Shown here one piece after another: positions 11,346 to 23,254 of a DNA stretch of 64,000 nt; within the stretch, counting starts at the first letter, position 1, and every line of letters starts with the position of its first letter. The DNA comes from Trichoplusia ni (Eukaryota > Arthropoda > Insecta > Lepidoptera > Noctuidae). The stretch is taken from NCBI RefSeq assembly GCF_003590095.1, contig NC_039478.1:10416001-10480000 (forward strand), in the 5' to 3' direction. Both the position numbers and the translations under genes were made by a program. A model generated the notes under the pieces. It was given only the letters and a program-made list of their open reading frames with translations, ran no database searches and was not told where the DNA came from.

Positions 11346-11569
11346 AAGTTTAATAATAACGATCATCGCAAAAATGTAATACAATATTGAAAATGAAACA
11401 CTTTTTTTACATTTTAAGCTTGCTTTTTTTTCTAAATTATAATGAATCTTGAGCAGCCCAAAGACTATCAAATGTTTGAATCAAACACATTTCATCGTTT
11501 ACGATACTATCCTGGTGTCAAATATTTCACAGCTGTTTTAATGACTTTTTGTTATTTAATCCAAAAAAG

Positions 11570-11650
11570 AGGGGCTTATAACTTTGACATATCTGCCTGC
11601 CTGCCCGTCTGTCTGTGACATCATAGCTTCCGAACGTATTGTACATTTTT
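11570..11650 (+). repeat. Microsatellite-bearing dispersed repeat fragment
   Basis: GGGGCTTATAACTTTGACAT is followed by a (CTGC)n/(GTCT)n run, then GTGACATCATAGCTTCCGAA. It has the same plan as 1217-1325. Confidence 0.35.
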
Positions 11651-11924
11651 TTTAATTTAAACTTGAATTATGTGCGAGTGTTCGTTAAGACATGTTTGAC
11701 AAATCGAGCCGTTTAAAAATTGGGGGTGCAAGTATAAAAAATAACAGAAGGTATAACTCAGTCTTAGCACTTCTGCTAAAAATGTTTTACTTTCGAGGGT
11801 TTCCATTTTCTAATTGGGTGGGTTATGATTTTCGAGCACGTCTGTTCCTTGGCCGGCCTACACCTGAAATTGTTAGACGGATTATGATAGTGATTATGAG
11901 GTATCATAAAATTATTATTGTACT

Positions 11925-12048
11925 GTAACCAAAGAGGTATCCAGAACCATATTACTGAGGCCCCGGTGTCCGTTCGTCTGTCTGTCACCTGGCTGTTTCT
12001 CAGGAACAGTGATAGCCAGACAGTTGTTATTTTCACACACGATGTTTT
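11925..12048 (+). repeat. GTCY-type dispersed repeat
   Basis: The ordered blocks are 'accatattactgagg', 'gtccgttcgtctgtctgtcacc', 'tctcaggaacagtgatagcca' and 'gacagttg...attttcacacacgatgtt'. The block order agrees with copies at 3370, 30,070, 35,430 and 58,862. Confidence 0.55.
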
Positions 12049-13424
12049 CTGACGATATAAATAAGATGTCAAATTATTTTGTGGACGGAGCTGGTGAAGT
12101 GAGAGTCGGGCTCGGTAACTGTGGATGTTATAGGATATGTCTAATTTGTGATGTTACGACAAAGCAAAATATGAACATAAAAGTGACTTCATGCGCATGA
12201 ATTCTATTTACTGTACCAATTTACAAAGAAAAAATACGTATTTTATTCGTTAACCTACCTGACGATCATTGAAGTAAAATACCGTCATCTCTACTGCATA
12301 AATGGAACTTAAATAAAGACTACATGAGGTTGGTTATGAGGTTATGCTGTCGATACCGACAGCCAAAATGAATCTTCCAGACATTGTATGACGGATGTAA
12401 GTGCTGATAGCTACACGCTATTATCAGCCTTATTGGAGAAATTTCCAAAAATATGTTTCTAATCCTCGTCGGCTTAGCTTTGGGATTTCAGAAACTCATT
12501 CAGTCTCGTTCCTTCCCCTGTTTTTACCAGGCTACGAAAGAACAAAATTTTAAATAAGTAGAGATTACAATAAATTGTTAAAGGAATCTTTGGAAAGGCC
12601 ACGTGTGCGTTCTCTGTAATGGCGGATGTAGACCAATCAAATCGTTAAAATATTGAAAAATCCCAGGTATCAGAAGACATAGTTCTATCAATAGATACGT
12701 AATGTCAAAAACCTTCTAGCGTACGCTTTTATTCATTGATAGCTTTGGTCTCATAGATCTTTCACATTGCATACCTATTCTGAAGTTTTTATGCAAGTTT
12801 TCTGGGCTTTTCTATCCGAAATACTTTTGGCCTATGTAATGTTGCAAATTTAAGAAAACATTATTTCATTGTTTGAAAGGCTTTTTTTTGTTTGAAAGTT
12901 TATATTTTTGTTGCTAGTTGTTACAGATGAACCAAGGTAATATAATTAACTGTGTCGTTCAGTAATTTATTATTATGCATAATTATAGATGAGATCAATG
13001 TGAACTACACGCACTACTACTTTATCTTAAAGTAGCATCGCCAACATTACCGAGCTAAAAACATAGGTATATACACCTATCGTAAATAAACACAAAATCA
13101 TATTACGGCATTCCACATTTGAACTTGAGTCATTTTAGTACACCAATAAAAATAAAAATAATTTAAGTTCCTTTGTTTCAAGAATGTACCGATTACGAAG
13201 TAACATTTGCATCAAAAGAATAATAATAAACGTATTAATAGTTTATGTTTTTCTTATTTTAATCATTGTCGCGCTAGGTCTACATTAAACTTGAAACAGA
13301 ATAAAATGACTCATTTTGTGAAATTGATTTACTTTCGAAAAAATATATTATTGCTCTGCCAAAAGTCTTAAGATAAATAGCGTGATGTTTTTTGAGTAAA
13401 TTGATGACCGTGCTGCCTACTACT
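12049..13424. other. AT-rich stretch, no gene seen
   Basis: I see no convincing coding or RNA feature. A small imperfect palindrome occurs at about 12,403-12,429 (GCTGATAG ... CTATTATCAGC). Confidence 0.4.
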
Positions 13425-13862
13425 CAATGGGGTGAAAATACACTTCATAATTGTATTACACGATGATACGGGTGAGTCCAAAAATTTAAAACTTTACTGC
13501 TCATGCCCCCTACATAGTAGCGTTATGGTTTTTGTATATTTGTTGTATCATGTGTACGATAAGGTTCATGCAAAATTTGAACGAAATATATTCAGTAGTT
13601 TATGAGATAATTTGATATTTGTGTACAGATATAAAAGGCTCCTGCTCACCCCCTGTAACGAAATGTGAGATAATAAGTAAAAAGTATGTTGACCGGACCT
13701 CTTGTTGATATTCTCTGAAAATTTGAATCAAATCTATCCAGTACTTTCCGAGATCTTTCCGGGCATACATACAGACAAACAGACAAACAGACAAACAGAC
13801 AAAAATTCTAAAAATCATATTTTCGGCATCGGAATCGTTCGTAGACCACCCTGCAATTATTC
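13425..13862 (+). repeat. Dispersed repeat with (CAGACAAA)n run
   Basis: About 440 bp of non-coding sequence contains CATACATACAGACAAACAGA with four near-perfect ACAGACAA units (about 13,771-13,803). It is followed by AAAATTCTAAAAATCATATT and TTTTCGGCATCGGAATCG. This layout is typical of moth dispersed repeats. Its ends are not sharply defined and I found no second full copy in the window. Confidence 0.45.
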
Positions 13863-14679
13863 TTTTTTAAAAATATTCAATGTACAGTTTTCACTTTTCT
13901 ACAATTTTATTATATGTATAGATTAAATTTCGTAAATAATATTATATTATACTTTTACTTTCGCAATTTAAAGTCTAGTCTAGGATTGTCCTAAATAGCT
14001 AAAATTCGCATTTTAATATTAAAATAAACATTTTGAAACTTCAACGGATTTCAACATCGGCCGCCATATTGCAAATAATGGCATCTGCAGCCGAGCGATA
14101 TTTTCCCGCGTCAATTCTGTTTGGCGACAGCCTTATTGATTTTGTTCTATTGTTCCTTTTATAGTTTGTTTAATCCCTTAGTTATAGAAAATTGTATTTT
14201 TATGTATTCAACGTTTTTCATTCTAGAACACTTTTTCAATACTTTTTTGTTGATTTTAAATAGGTTTGGCTAAAGCGGCGGTTACTGAAACAAAAAACTA
14301 TGTGTTATTGTTTTTGTATTAAAATATATTTGATTTCTACCCATATTCCAGTCAGTTAATCATACATAACAATTCACACATATCAACGTATAATACTTCT
14401 GTGATATAAAAAAAAAACAACAAAAATTAAACCGTAAAACTGTCATAACCAGATCATACATAATTTTTTCCCCAATATCCCGAGCAGACAATAAAAAAAT
14501 ATTTGTAAAAGCCAATCACTTTTTTTAGATAGACACCAATTGCCTTCCTCGTTTTTATTACGTTTGAGTTCATAACTAATATTTATGTTTTTTAATACTT
14601 TTTTGTATTGAGCGTTATTTCGCAAACGGTGAGATTTTTATTGACTACCTGTTTTCAAAAAAAGAAAACGGAAAAAAGG

Positions 14680-14850
14680 AATTTAATACTGGCGTCGCAG
14701 GTTTACAAACATTCAAACCACGTGCACAAAGGCACCCAGACTCAGGGCAAACATTCTTGGATGACATAAATGCTTGTCCTATGCGGGGATGGAACCCGCG
14801 ACACGTCACGTACAGTGGCTTTGGCATGGTGGTTTCAACCACTCCTTTTA
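14680..14850 (-). repeat. tRNA-derived SINE, reverse orientation
   Basis: Read on the minus strand it has a head with GAGTGGTTGAAACCACC, a B-box-like GGTTCCATCC (from 14,807-14,816), then TGAGTCTGGGTGCC and GTGCACGTGGTTTGAATGTT. This is the same order as the cleaner copy at 53,660. Noncoding. Confidence 0.6.
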
Positions 14851-15214
14851 ATTTTAAGTATGATTTTGAAGTTAGGTTTTGGAAGTCACTGTGTTGCTGT
14901 TTGAGTCGCAGAACAATTTTGCCTCTCCTGAAAATACCAATCAATGCTGAAATTTTGTTAACGACTCGACGATTGCTTTTCTCGATGATAATGATTAAGT
15001 TTTTAGATTGATCAAGATTTGGAAAATACGATTTTCATCCAAAACAGATGCTTTTTGTTTGGCTCTGAGGCTCACTCAAAGTACTTAAGATGACGTTATC
15101 TATTCAGATCCTTAAATTTTACATAGGGACTGCAAAAAAAGTTACATTTTACGATCTACTTAAAATGCACGCACACACTTTATTTTACAACGCACTTTAA
15201 CTTTTTTTGCTGAA

Positions 15215-15262
15215 CGTACACAATGAAATGGCGTTGGGCGGGTAACGTCAGAAAAATAACGC
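15215..15262 (+). pseudogene. RTE-like LINE C-terminal shard
   Basis: One frame reads TMKWRWAGNVRK. It resembles the LKWRWAGHVAR-type segment found after the RT domain in RTE-like and related insect LINEs. It is only about 12 codons long, so the call is weak. Confidence 0.35.
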
Positions 15263-16319
15263 AGGCTTGTTTTAGTCCCGTTAACACGTTACGTAGATTT
15301 ACCGACATATCCGGTAATATAGCATGTTTGCATGGCGGGAAACGTGTGGTGTGGCTAAAGGTGTTGCAAATGGAAGGAGTCAGTTATGTAATTTGTCCGT
15401 AACTATTATTACAAGCTGTGGTAATATATGTCTTTGTATCTGATTAGGTTAGCGATTGGCAATTTTAATTGGGATTTCTTGCAAATACTTATTTTTGGCG
15501 ACTAAATTTATAAAGGGAGAATACAATTTTAAGTTAAAGTGAATATTGTTGGATAATGCGCTTCAGAAAAAAAAACTAAAAAAGAAACGCTTTGAAACAA
15601 AAATAAATGTTATAACTGAAAAGTTTAGCACATTAAATGTTAATAAAAAAACATTTAAATAAAATAATAACAAAAATATGCGAGAAACCGACATATCTGC
15701 TTGTATGTAACGTCCTGAGCAAAAGTTAAAAAAAAAACCACTTTACAAAAAAGAAAGGAGTTCGACAAGAGATTGACACTGCACCAAAATGTTCCCGTTA
15801 AGATAGCCTCCCTAGATTAGGTGTTAGACATTTTCCCTCCCGGAATTCTGCACGATATTGTGAGGAAATTCCCGAAGCAAGCTTCCTGCTGAGAATGGGA
15901 TGCAACAATGTGTTACTACCTATTTTTATTTGAATGATACTGTAAGTGCTGAAACATTTTTAGAAAACGTTGTAAAGCGGAAATGTTATAGTGGAAATGG
16001 ACATGACTGTGTAACTTAGATTTTTGAAAGAATAAACGGAAAATTCGAAATAGGATGGTCTAAATCTTAAAAACCAAAAAATAGGAAACGTTGCTATTCT
16101 TTTCAAGTTTAAGATGATCCAAAATGCCATGCATGGAAAAAAAACTAGCAACCTGGAAGACCCCATAGACTCTTTAAGGTTCAAAGTTTGTATAAGAGTT
16201 CCCTGATTTAAAAGTTATTTCAATTATAAAAAGCGTAGTCTATAATATTAAGTTGTAACACTTTTTTCACTTCTCCTAAAGCTTTTTTTTAACCCAGTGT
16301 TCCAAATTACGCAACATCT
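15263..16319. other. AT-rich stretch, no gene seen
   Basis: Poly-A runs and AT-rich DNA. The 15,960-16,184 minus frame has no recognisable feature. Confidence 0.4.
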
Positions 16320-16480
16320 ATAGGGCGTTGTCGTGCAGTTTGATCCGGACGACTTGTTGCCCGACAAATCGGTCAACCTGTTGCGAAACATGTGTCAGCT
16401 ACACGGTTGTACCGCCGACACATTTACCGTTAAAAGGTTCATTTGTCACCAGGCCACAGGGGTGTAAAAAGCCCCAAGTC
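16320..16480 (+). other. GC-richer patch with a short open frame, unassigned
   Basis: About 150 bp are clearly less AT-rich than the surroundings. One plus frame stays open for 46 codons, starting GVVVQFDPDDLLPDKSVNLL after CTATAG (a possible splice acceptor) and ending at GTGTAA (a possible donor or stop). I recognise no protein family. Recurrent TGTTGC/GACAA words in the DNA make a decayed repeat at least as likely. I would not call it an exon without a homology hit. Confidence 0.25.
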
Positions 16481-17064
16481 GTTTACAGCACTTTGTGGAT
16501 GTCGATAAATATGTTTGTATCAAGCTCTATTAGATGGGGATTCGCTTAGACTTCTTCATACGCTTTTCTCAAATGAATCCCCTTGTGTCGTTAACTTTTG
16601 GACGAAAAAATGGAAAGCAAAATTCCCAGTTCAAAATATTCGTCCTTTTTAATTAAATTCTGTAACATTTGAGAATATTCCAAACCAGTTGTAGTCGTTA
16701 CGACACTAGGTCTTTAAGCCGGGAAAGGAAATCTAGCTGACCACAATGCAACGTTTTAGTACAGAATTACATTTGCTTCGTTTCTCGTGGCTTATTCCTA
16801 TTACTTTCGGTAGGATTGGAAGCAGTAAGTGTTACAACGACACGATTATAGAAATGTTTATCATTAACAATGTTGTTTAAAAATACGGCGACATTTTAGA
16901 TGTTAATACTTATTTACTGTTCAACTGTTCACTGTTTTTAATTCAGATTCGATTCGCCAAACTCACTGTGAATAACATGTCGCTTATTCAGTCCCCGCGT
17001 AGGAAATGTATTTTTGTGATCCTCAAATGTTAGTTCCACTTCTCTGTGCACGTGACTTGAATTT

Positions 17065-17094
17065 GAAAGAAGAAAGAAAGAAAGAAAGAAGAAA
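17065..17094. repeat. GAAA microsatellite
   Basis: A near-perfect (GAAA)n tract with two GAA interruptions. Confidence 0.8.
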
Positions 17095-17112
17095 CTCGAA
17101 CTTTTCGACATA

Positions 17113-17178
17113 CATACGCGTGAGTTAACCGTTGCATCATTTAAAAATGAATCAGTCTCGCGATGGTTACTATAAAAT
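17113..17178 (+). mobile_element. Family A, 5'-truncated copy
   Basis: Only the sense 3' part remains: ATACGCGTGAGTTAACCGTT, GCATCATTTAAAAATGAATC and the tail AGTCTCGCGATGGTTACTAT. 5' truncation with an intact 3' tail is what target-primed reverse transcription gives. No duplication was found. Confidence 0.6.
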
Positions 17179-17858
17179 ACTCCAGAATCGTTAGACAATG
17201 GACTCACGCAACAGTTCCAATGCAAGGGGCGGGAATCAACTCGGAATATTACTGTCAGTGGACGACGGTATCTTGATCTCGTTTTCTATATACTAATCCA
17301 TTTCCCTGTTTTTATCTTAGAAAACTTGCTCCATAAACAGACGTTACATTGTTTTTCATCCAACATAAAAGAAAATTAATAGTAGAAGTCTCCAAGATAG
17401 TTTTATCCAGGGTAGTCGATGTTTTTGCTAGAAATGTTAGTGCCGAGGCAAATGTTTGGGTGAAGACGAATGGGTTTGGATGTAATACAGATAAGACGTG
17501 AGGATTTGAGGGAACTATATTGACTGTCCTGAATGTACGCGCACTTAATCAACGGACAGTCCGTTCAATGTACATATCTGCTTGTCCTAAAGGCAGCCAT
17601 CTTTTTCGTTTATTTTGTTGACCAAAATATTGGAAAAAATGTTTGTCCGCTGGAAAGTATTAAAACAAATTTTGTTTTAAGCCTGGAATGCAAACAAATT
17701 TTGAATCATATCTGAGTTACACCGTAAAATTATATTAATGTGATATTATTTTGAAGTGCTATTGAGTTAATATGCCCAAATGGTAGTACTAATGCATATC
17801 TCAGTTAATTTTTCAAATTTTTAAAACTTAGTTGATTTTTCAAATAGCCACACCACAA

Positions 17859-18237
17859 TCATCTTGGGCTAATCCTACTATTCACCAATAACTCAAAACC
17901 ACATTTAATTCTGAACTTTAATAACCTTTCCAAAGATTCAAAATTAAGTTTCCAAGACTGATCCTCAAATCCTTTAGATGCTGAATATAATGGCTTAAGC
18001 TTCATAAATTGGCCCATAAAGTTGTTAATTGTCGTCGTATCATCAAAACACTCGATGGCACATGTCGTTTCACTTTCTGGCACTAAACCTGTGTAATGAC
18101 GTGACCGCTTCGCTTCTCCAAATTAACTGCCTTTGCTTACCATTAAAGTTGGGCAGACGGGCGGTTTGAACGTCGCGTTTTTGACGTCGATTCTCTATGG
18201 TAAAAGGGACTCTTTGTGTTAGTGACGCTGATTCCAT
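17859..18237 (-). CDS. Candidate small two-exon gene, unknown product
   Basis: Weak but coherent candidate. Exon 1 (18,141-18,237) starts at an ATG in a good context (CCAAAATGG) and encodes 32 residues (MESASLTQ...), ending at a donor G|GTAAGC. A 52-nt intron (18,089-18,140) ends ATTACACAG. Exon 2 continues in frame (split Gly codon) through VPESETTCAIECFDD and WKLNFESLERLLKF to a stop at 17,859. The total would be about 108 residues. Composition is protein-like, with two close Cys residues and an acidic stretch. I do not recognise the family. A vague resemblance to the N-terminal part of M13 (neprilysin-like) peptidases is only a guess. Against it: the intron is very short for a moth, and the protein is short. 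It may instead be a shard of a larger gene or of a transposon. Confidence 0.25.
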
Positions 18238-18914
18238 TTTGGAGGTTAGTGAGCGTGGGTCAAGCTTATTTTTAAACAACTATTATTTTGGAATTTTATA
18301 GTTTCTATTAGAATGACCTAAGGCAAAGAGATCAGATAACCAGTAAGTAGCCACTGTCTGTATTCTGCATACAGTTAGAAAAGAAGACGACTCCAATAAA
18401 GTTGGGAACACTCTAGACAAAGATGAGACATTCGATGAGATGATGATGAGACGAATATAATATTTGTGCAAATAAAAAATTGACCTGAGACAGGACTCGA
18501 ATCAACAAACCGTTCTCTCCGAGGTTTAAATGTTTCCTCTAAATCATTTTTAATGAATTGAATTGAGACTTCATAATGACAGATTTTTAAGTAGTAGTAA
18601 AAGTATGGAGATCAAAAATCCCGCTCGTCTGCTCCCCAACTTAATTATGTCATTCTAAATTCTAATGTGTAATTGATGCAAATTTTAAAGGGTCTAAAAG
18701 GTACAGGTAAAATACTTAGACTAAAGCTGAGCCAAAGTTTAGGCGGTATAATAAATTCTGTAACTTCATGTGTTGAGTTCACGATTATTTTGTTTGGAAC
18801 AACGTTACTCAGATTATGTGGCAAACAGAAGCGACAGTTTATAGAGTCGTTCCAATATGGGTAGAAGTGGGCCATATTTCAGTACCTAAATAATCATCAT
18901 TAGTTAAAGCGACA

Positions 18915-19075
18915 AAGCGGGATCGCGAGTCAAAACTAGTTATACTCGGGAGCCCTCCACCACGTTAGTTCATGACTCAGGACTCTGGTTAGGTTCCAAA
19001 CTAGTCGGGCAATATCTGTAAATACGCGTGAGTAAACCGTTGCGTATAAGAATCATTCCCTCGAAAGTTATTGTC
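18915..19075 (+). mobile_element. Family A, copy starting within the centre
   Basis: It begins at the palindrome centre (GCGGGATCGCGAGTC). It continues in sense orientation with GTTCATGACTCAGGACTCTG, AAACTAGTCGGGCAATATCT, AATACGCGTGAGTAAACCGT and a diverged tail (GAATCATTCCCTCGAAAG). It shows that the family's core extends 5' of the arm kept in copy 2. Confidence 0.6.
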
Positions 19076-19544
19076 AAAAGCCATCTGTTTCTCTGCTACA
19101 AGAACATCGACGGATGGATAAATCTCTTAAACACCTTCTCGACGATATATTTTGGGCTGGAATTCAAATCTTGCGCTGTATTCGCATTTTTCTGTTGATA
19201 TTTCCCTCTGTGAAGCATACGCATGTTCTCGTAAAAAGCTGATCAATAAAAGACGCCTTTTGGCAGGATGACCTGTTTATTCTGGCAAACTATTGTTGTG
19301 CACCTGTTTGAAGTTAAGGTTCTGTGCGATAGTTAATCTTTGTTCACGATGTAGGTGTTTGAAAGATATTCGGGGACAAAGTACTTTAAGTAAGATACCG
19401 ATTTTGTTGACGCGTGTTCGCTGATCCCCAAGTTTCTAGTTTAGACTTAACTAAGTCGGGATAGGCTAGATTGCTTCTAGAATACTTAGTTTGTTAAATT
19501 AGGAGAAGGTTTCCTTTTATTTGTAGGTGGTAATTTTATTTCGT

Positions 19545-19690
19545 ATTGACAGTCGTTACGGGTAGTCAGAAGGTAGAAAGTGTGACAACCAGTCTAATTA
19601 TGGGGTGCCGTGTTGCCCAGGTAACTGGGTTGAGGAGGTCAGGCACAGGCATAGGCAGTAGCTCCTTGTAAAACATTGTTTAAACGGAAC
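19545..19690 (-). repeat. Dispersed repeat C, reverse orientation
   Basis: Blocks 'gacagtcgttacgggtagtcagaag', 'gttgcccaggtaactgggttgagg' and 'agctccttgtaaaac' are the reverse complement of those at 4051 and 53,898. Confidence 0.6.
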
Positions 19691-21016
19691 CGTCACCATG
19701 CCACATCTCATAAACCGTATTTAATTGCTAGACAATTGAAATATTAACACATGATGATGCTACTGCATCTATAACAACAAATACTAAAAATAAAAATTAA
19801 TTGTCATAAATTTCGAATTGTCATAAATAACAAACCCAACCGATTTGTTCATTTTAAGCATATTGTGTACGAAACCCTCTGTGTCAGGACTTCAATTCGC
19901 TCTTGACAAGTTTCGTACTCTAAAAACACCACTAATTAGCAATCACTTCTGACTTTATATTCATGAAAGCAGTAACTATTTTATATTTTCAATTTCACAA
20001 GGACCCGCACCCTAAATTGACATTAAAAGTTCCAAAATGTCAGGAACAGAGTTAGTTGAATTTAATTTTAATTATTTAGAAACATGTTTAGAACTTAAAG
20101 TTTGATACTTGCTAACAAAAGTTTGACGCTATTATGTTGACCCAGATGGCGGTAAATAGGCAGACATAGATATAACTAGATTTAGTCGGTTAGGTAATTT
20201 CGGACCTCAGTATTGAGCTGATATTTTTAGGAAAGTTCGATGACACATACATAATTTCAGTTTGCAACATTTATGAGTTGAAAAAAAAAACGTGATAAAG
20301 ATGTTCTTAAACGTTTTGTCAATGGTGTCTTTAAATTCAGAAAGTACAAAAAACTTCAAAAAGTCACATTAGTACTTTGCCTAATTGCGGTCAAATCTGC
20401 ACCTCGTGCAAATCCTTGCAAGAACCGCGAGGGCACCATGACAACTCTATAATTGAAATAACTATGCGAAACTTGACTGATTGAAACACACTTCTAAGCA
20501 ATCTGTTTCAGTATTCAACGCTTAAAATGACGAAACAATTGATAACCTGATGAAAAACCCAAAGCTTGACTGCTGCAAACCACCGCCAAAAAAAAACGAT
20601 TACTCATCTAAATCCTGCTCTAAATAACTGAATAAAATCCGGAACAAAACAAAAGAAAGAAACAAGCTAATTACATCCAACTTCTACTTTTATAAATACA
20701 ACTTTTGCATAGATACAGAACTTCTTACGGAGTAACAGCTCATTTTGTAAAATTAACAATATTTAAACAAAAACCTGTAGTTTGTTCGGCTATCTTGCTA
20801 TTAAAGCTCAAAGTTAAGACCACTATTAAAACTTGGAGGCTTATATGGGTGTTGGTTAAAGCTTGCTGCTTGCGTAATAAATAGGACGGTATTGGCTTAG
20901 AATAAAAGAAGGGAAGTTGTGTGCCTAAAATTTCTGCTTTGATGTTTAAATTACAAATATTAATATTATTTTTGAAGGCAATTTCATTCTTTTTAAACGA
21001 TACCGGTGCCACTGAA
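19691..21016. other. AT-rich stretch, no gene seen
   Basis: No coding or RNA feature that I can support. Confidence 0.4.
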
Positions 21017-21180
21017 GTTTGAAAACTTTCAAGTCACATGCATAAAACACTCTGACTCAGAACAAGCGTTCGTGGATTACCAAAATTCTTGTCAATGTGC
21101 ATGTGACTTAAATGTTTGTGAAGCCCCCGGAAAACCAGGATTAAATTTCTTCATGCGGGAGTCGCTTTTTTGTTTTTAAA
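21017..21180. repeat. SINE remains in two orientations
   Basis: The left half (AAGTCACATGCATAAAACAC, CTGACTCAGAAC, CGTTCGTGGATTAC) is the SINE 3' half in reverse. The right half (GTGCATGTGACTTAAATGTT, GTGAAGCCCCC, GGATTAAATTTC) is the same part in forward orientation. Two insertions or an inversion would explain this. Confidence 0.45.
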
Positions 21181-22334
21181 CTTTGTAAACACCATCTGAA
21201 TATTCAAAACACCCAAATTCACAGTTCAATATAATAAGTCCAAATCCCATATTTTTGAAAAAAAAGGACAGCATAGTAGACTTTCCATACAAGCTACACC
21301 AAACACTCAAGACACATCTAACATTGTAACCAAAATATCAAAAATGTACTAGTGAATGCAAATTTTCGAGTTTCCAAGATGGCGACCCCATTCCTTATTT
21401 ACAGCTTGAACACTTGAGTGCATGCAGGTGATATTACAAGGGCACGTTAGCCGCCGTGCAGTGTACGTGTTACAATTTATTTGGAAGTGTATGATGTAAG
21501 CGTCCTTTTGTCCGGGTAGGGGCGGAAGGACCAATTTGTACAGCCGATTTTTTTGATTCTTGTAGGTTTATACTATATTTGTGAGGTTATTTTTATTGTA
21601 AGCTAATAGATGGTTTGATTTTATATATATTTTACTTACTTAATTACTCTGTTGGCTCAGCGACCCAAATTGTGTCTTGGCCTCTGATACGAGAGAACGC
21701 CACCTTACCCGATCCTTCGCCAGTCATATATATTTTAATCTTGCAATATTTAATATATTTTCATATAATCAAGTGTATTTACCAAGGTGTCAATCGTTTG
21801 TTATCATTAAAAAATAACACCTCTAAATTGTCTTAAATGAAATTAATTTATTACAATTAAAGTTGCAGAAAAAGTTGCTCCTAATGATTTTAAGATTCGT
21901 GAAAGGATTATAAGGAGGAGTTTTCTCATATTTGCGACACTGGGGGCTAAATAAAAGAAATAAAACCGTTTTTAAATACTTCAATTTTAGTACATTTTCC
22001 ACGAATATTCGCAAAAGTCTTCAAAAAATGTAAATTTAATATAGTCGTAATCGTACAATACTTCGGAAGCAATGATTTTGCTATTATCTTTCATAAATCT
22101 TCGTCAAGCAATTTATTACAGATGTTGTGAATTCAATTTGCAATTACCACTTCGCCGCGGACCCAGTAGTGACCTGATTTATTAATAAAAATGTTTAACC
22201 ATTTCCTTTTGTATTGTAAAATAAATAAAATGTAATATTTTTAATGAAATTAAATGTATAAGTTGATATTGACTCATATTTTTTGTCACACTAAAGAAGA
22301 AACCATTTTGGTGAATAGTTTCATTTTTGTGTTT

Positions 22335-22450
22335 AACTAGTTGTTGCTCGTGGCTTCGCACGCCTAGATTTCGGTTACTGCTGTAAACCGAAGTCGGATA
22401 AAAGTAGCCCTGAAGTAAATCAATAGAAATCGATCCAGTCGTTTGGGCTT
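22335..22450 (+). repeat. R1 dispersed repeat, diverged
   Basis: AACTAGTTGTTGCTCGTGGC, TTCGCACGCCTAG and, further on, AAATCGATCCAGTCGTTTGG match the R1-type opening and the 'atcggttcagtagtttgg'-type block common in such repeats. Confidence 0.45.
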
Positions 22451-22540
22451 GAAGAAGTATCAAACGGTAGGTATCACGCATTATGCAAGATCTGCTCACA
22501 TTTTTTTATGAGTGCAATACCAATGTTTTTTGGGGCAAGT

Positions 22541-22678
22541 TGAGTGTCGAAAGCAATGATACCTGCAAAGGTATCGAACTGTCGTCACTAAAACCTAAAA
22601 TAAAACCGCGATAAAATCCTTAAAAAAGGTTTTATTTCAATGTCTAATATTCGCGTAAACCTAAGAAACCACTATAAT
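22541..22678 (+). mobile_element. Family B element, copy with complete 3' tail
   Basis: The ordered blocks are ATGATACCTGCAAAGGTATC, AAACCTAAAATAAAACCGCG and ATAAAATCC, then the tail TCTAATATTCGCGTAAACCT and AAGAAACCACTATA. The inverted left arm seen at 32,884 is absent here. Noncoding. Confidence 0.5.
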
Positions 22679-23014
22679 ATATACTATAAAAATCTTGAAA
22701 TTCCCTATTTTAACAAAGACACAGCCATTAACGTAGTACATTCGACTTAGCACAAAACCGAGCTATAAATCACGTTTAAGATCATTCTTTTATACATAAA
22801 CGTTCGAAGAGTTCTATTGCCGCGGTCTCTATAGATCTATCCCGGGGTTATTGAAAAGGAAATCATTGTCAGATAGAAGTTATCGTTTCGTGTCAAGGTT
22901 TTATGGAGTGAGAACCGACTTTTGATGAAGGAGAACATTGTAGTTAGCTTTTGTTGATTGAGGATGGAGATTTTTTATATAGGCCCCTATTTAGGCATTA
23001 ACTTAGATAACACA

Positions 23015-23125
23015 CTAAGACTCAAATCAAGCACTCGTTCACAAAAATGCTAGTCCTACGCATTGATCGAATTTGCGACACGTCATGCACAATAGGCTTG
23101 GCGTGGACACCTATACCATTCGGCT
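23015..23125 (-). repeat. tRNA-derived SINE fragment, reverse orientation
   Basis: 'agactcaaatcaagcactcgttc', 'gctagtcctacgcattgatcgaatttgcgacacgtca' and 'ggcttggcgtggacacc' are the SINE 3' half, B-box region and head in reverse. Confidence 0.5.
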
Positions 23126-23220
23126 GTCTGGAAGTAAAAATGTTCGTTGATTACAAAGGTTTGTTAATACATCCACAGTCAAGTATAGAGTTCAATTCGA
23201 ATCTTACCGCCACTTCGGAC

Positions 23221-23254
23221 CATCATTCAAGACTCCGGTTAGGTCCGAAACTGA
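23221..23254 (+). mobile_element. Family A shard
   Basis: CATCATTCAAGACTCCGGTT followed by AGGTCCGAAACTGAAC matches the sense core (ATGATTAAGGACTCCGGTTG, GGTCCGAAACTAG). Confidence 0.4.

Noticed and set aside
13771..13803. Tandem CAGACAAA units as a possible CRISPR-like array
   Set aside because: The units are adjacent without spacers. It is a microsatellite inside a dispersed repeat of a eukaryotic genome.
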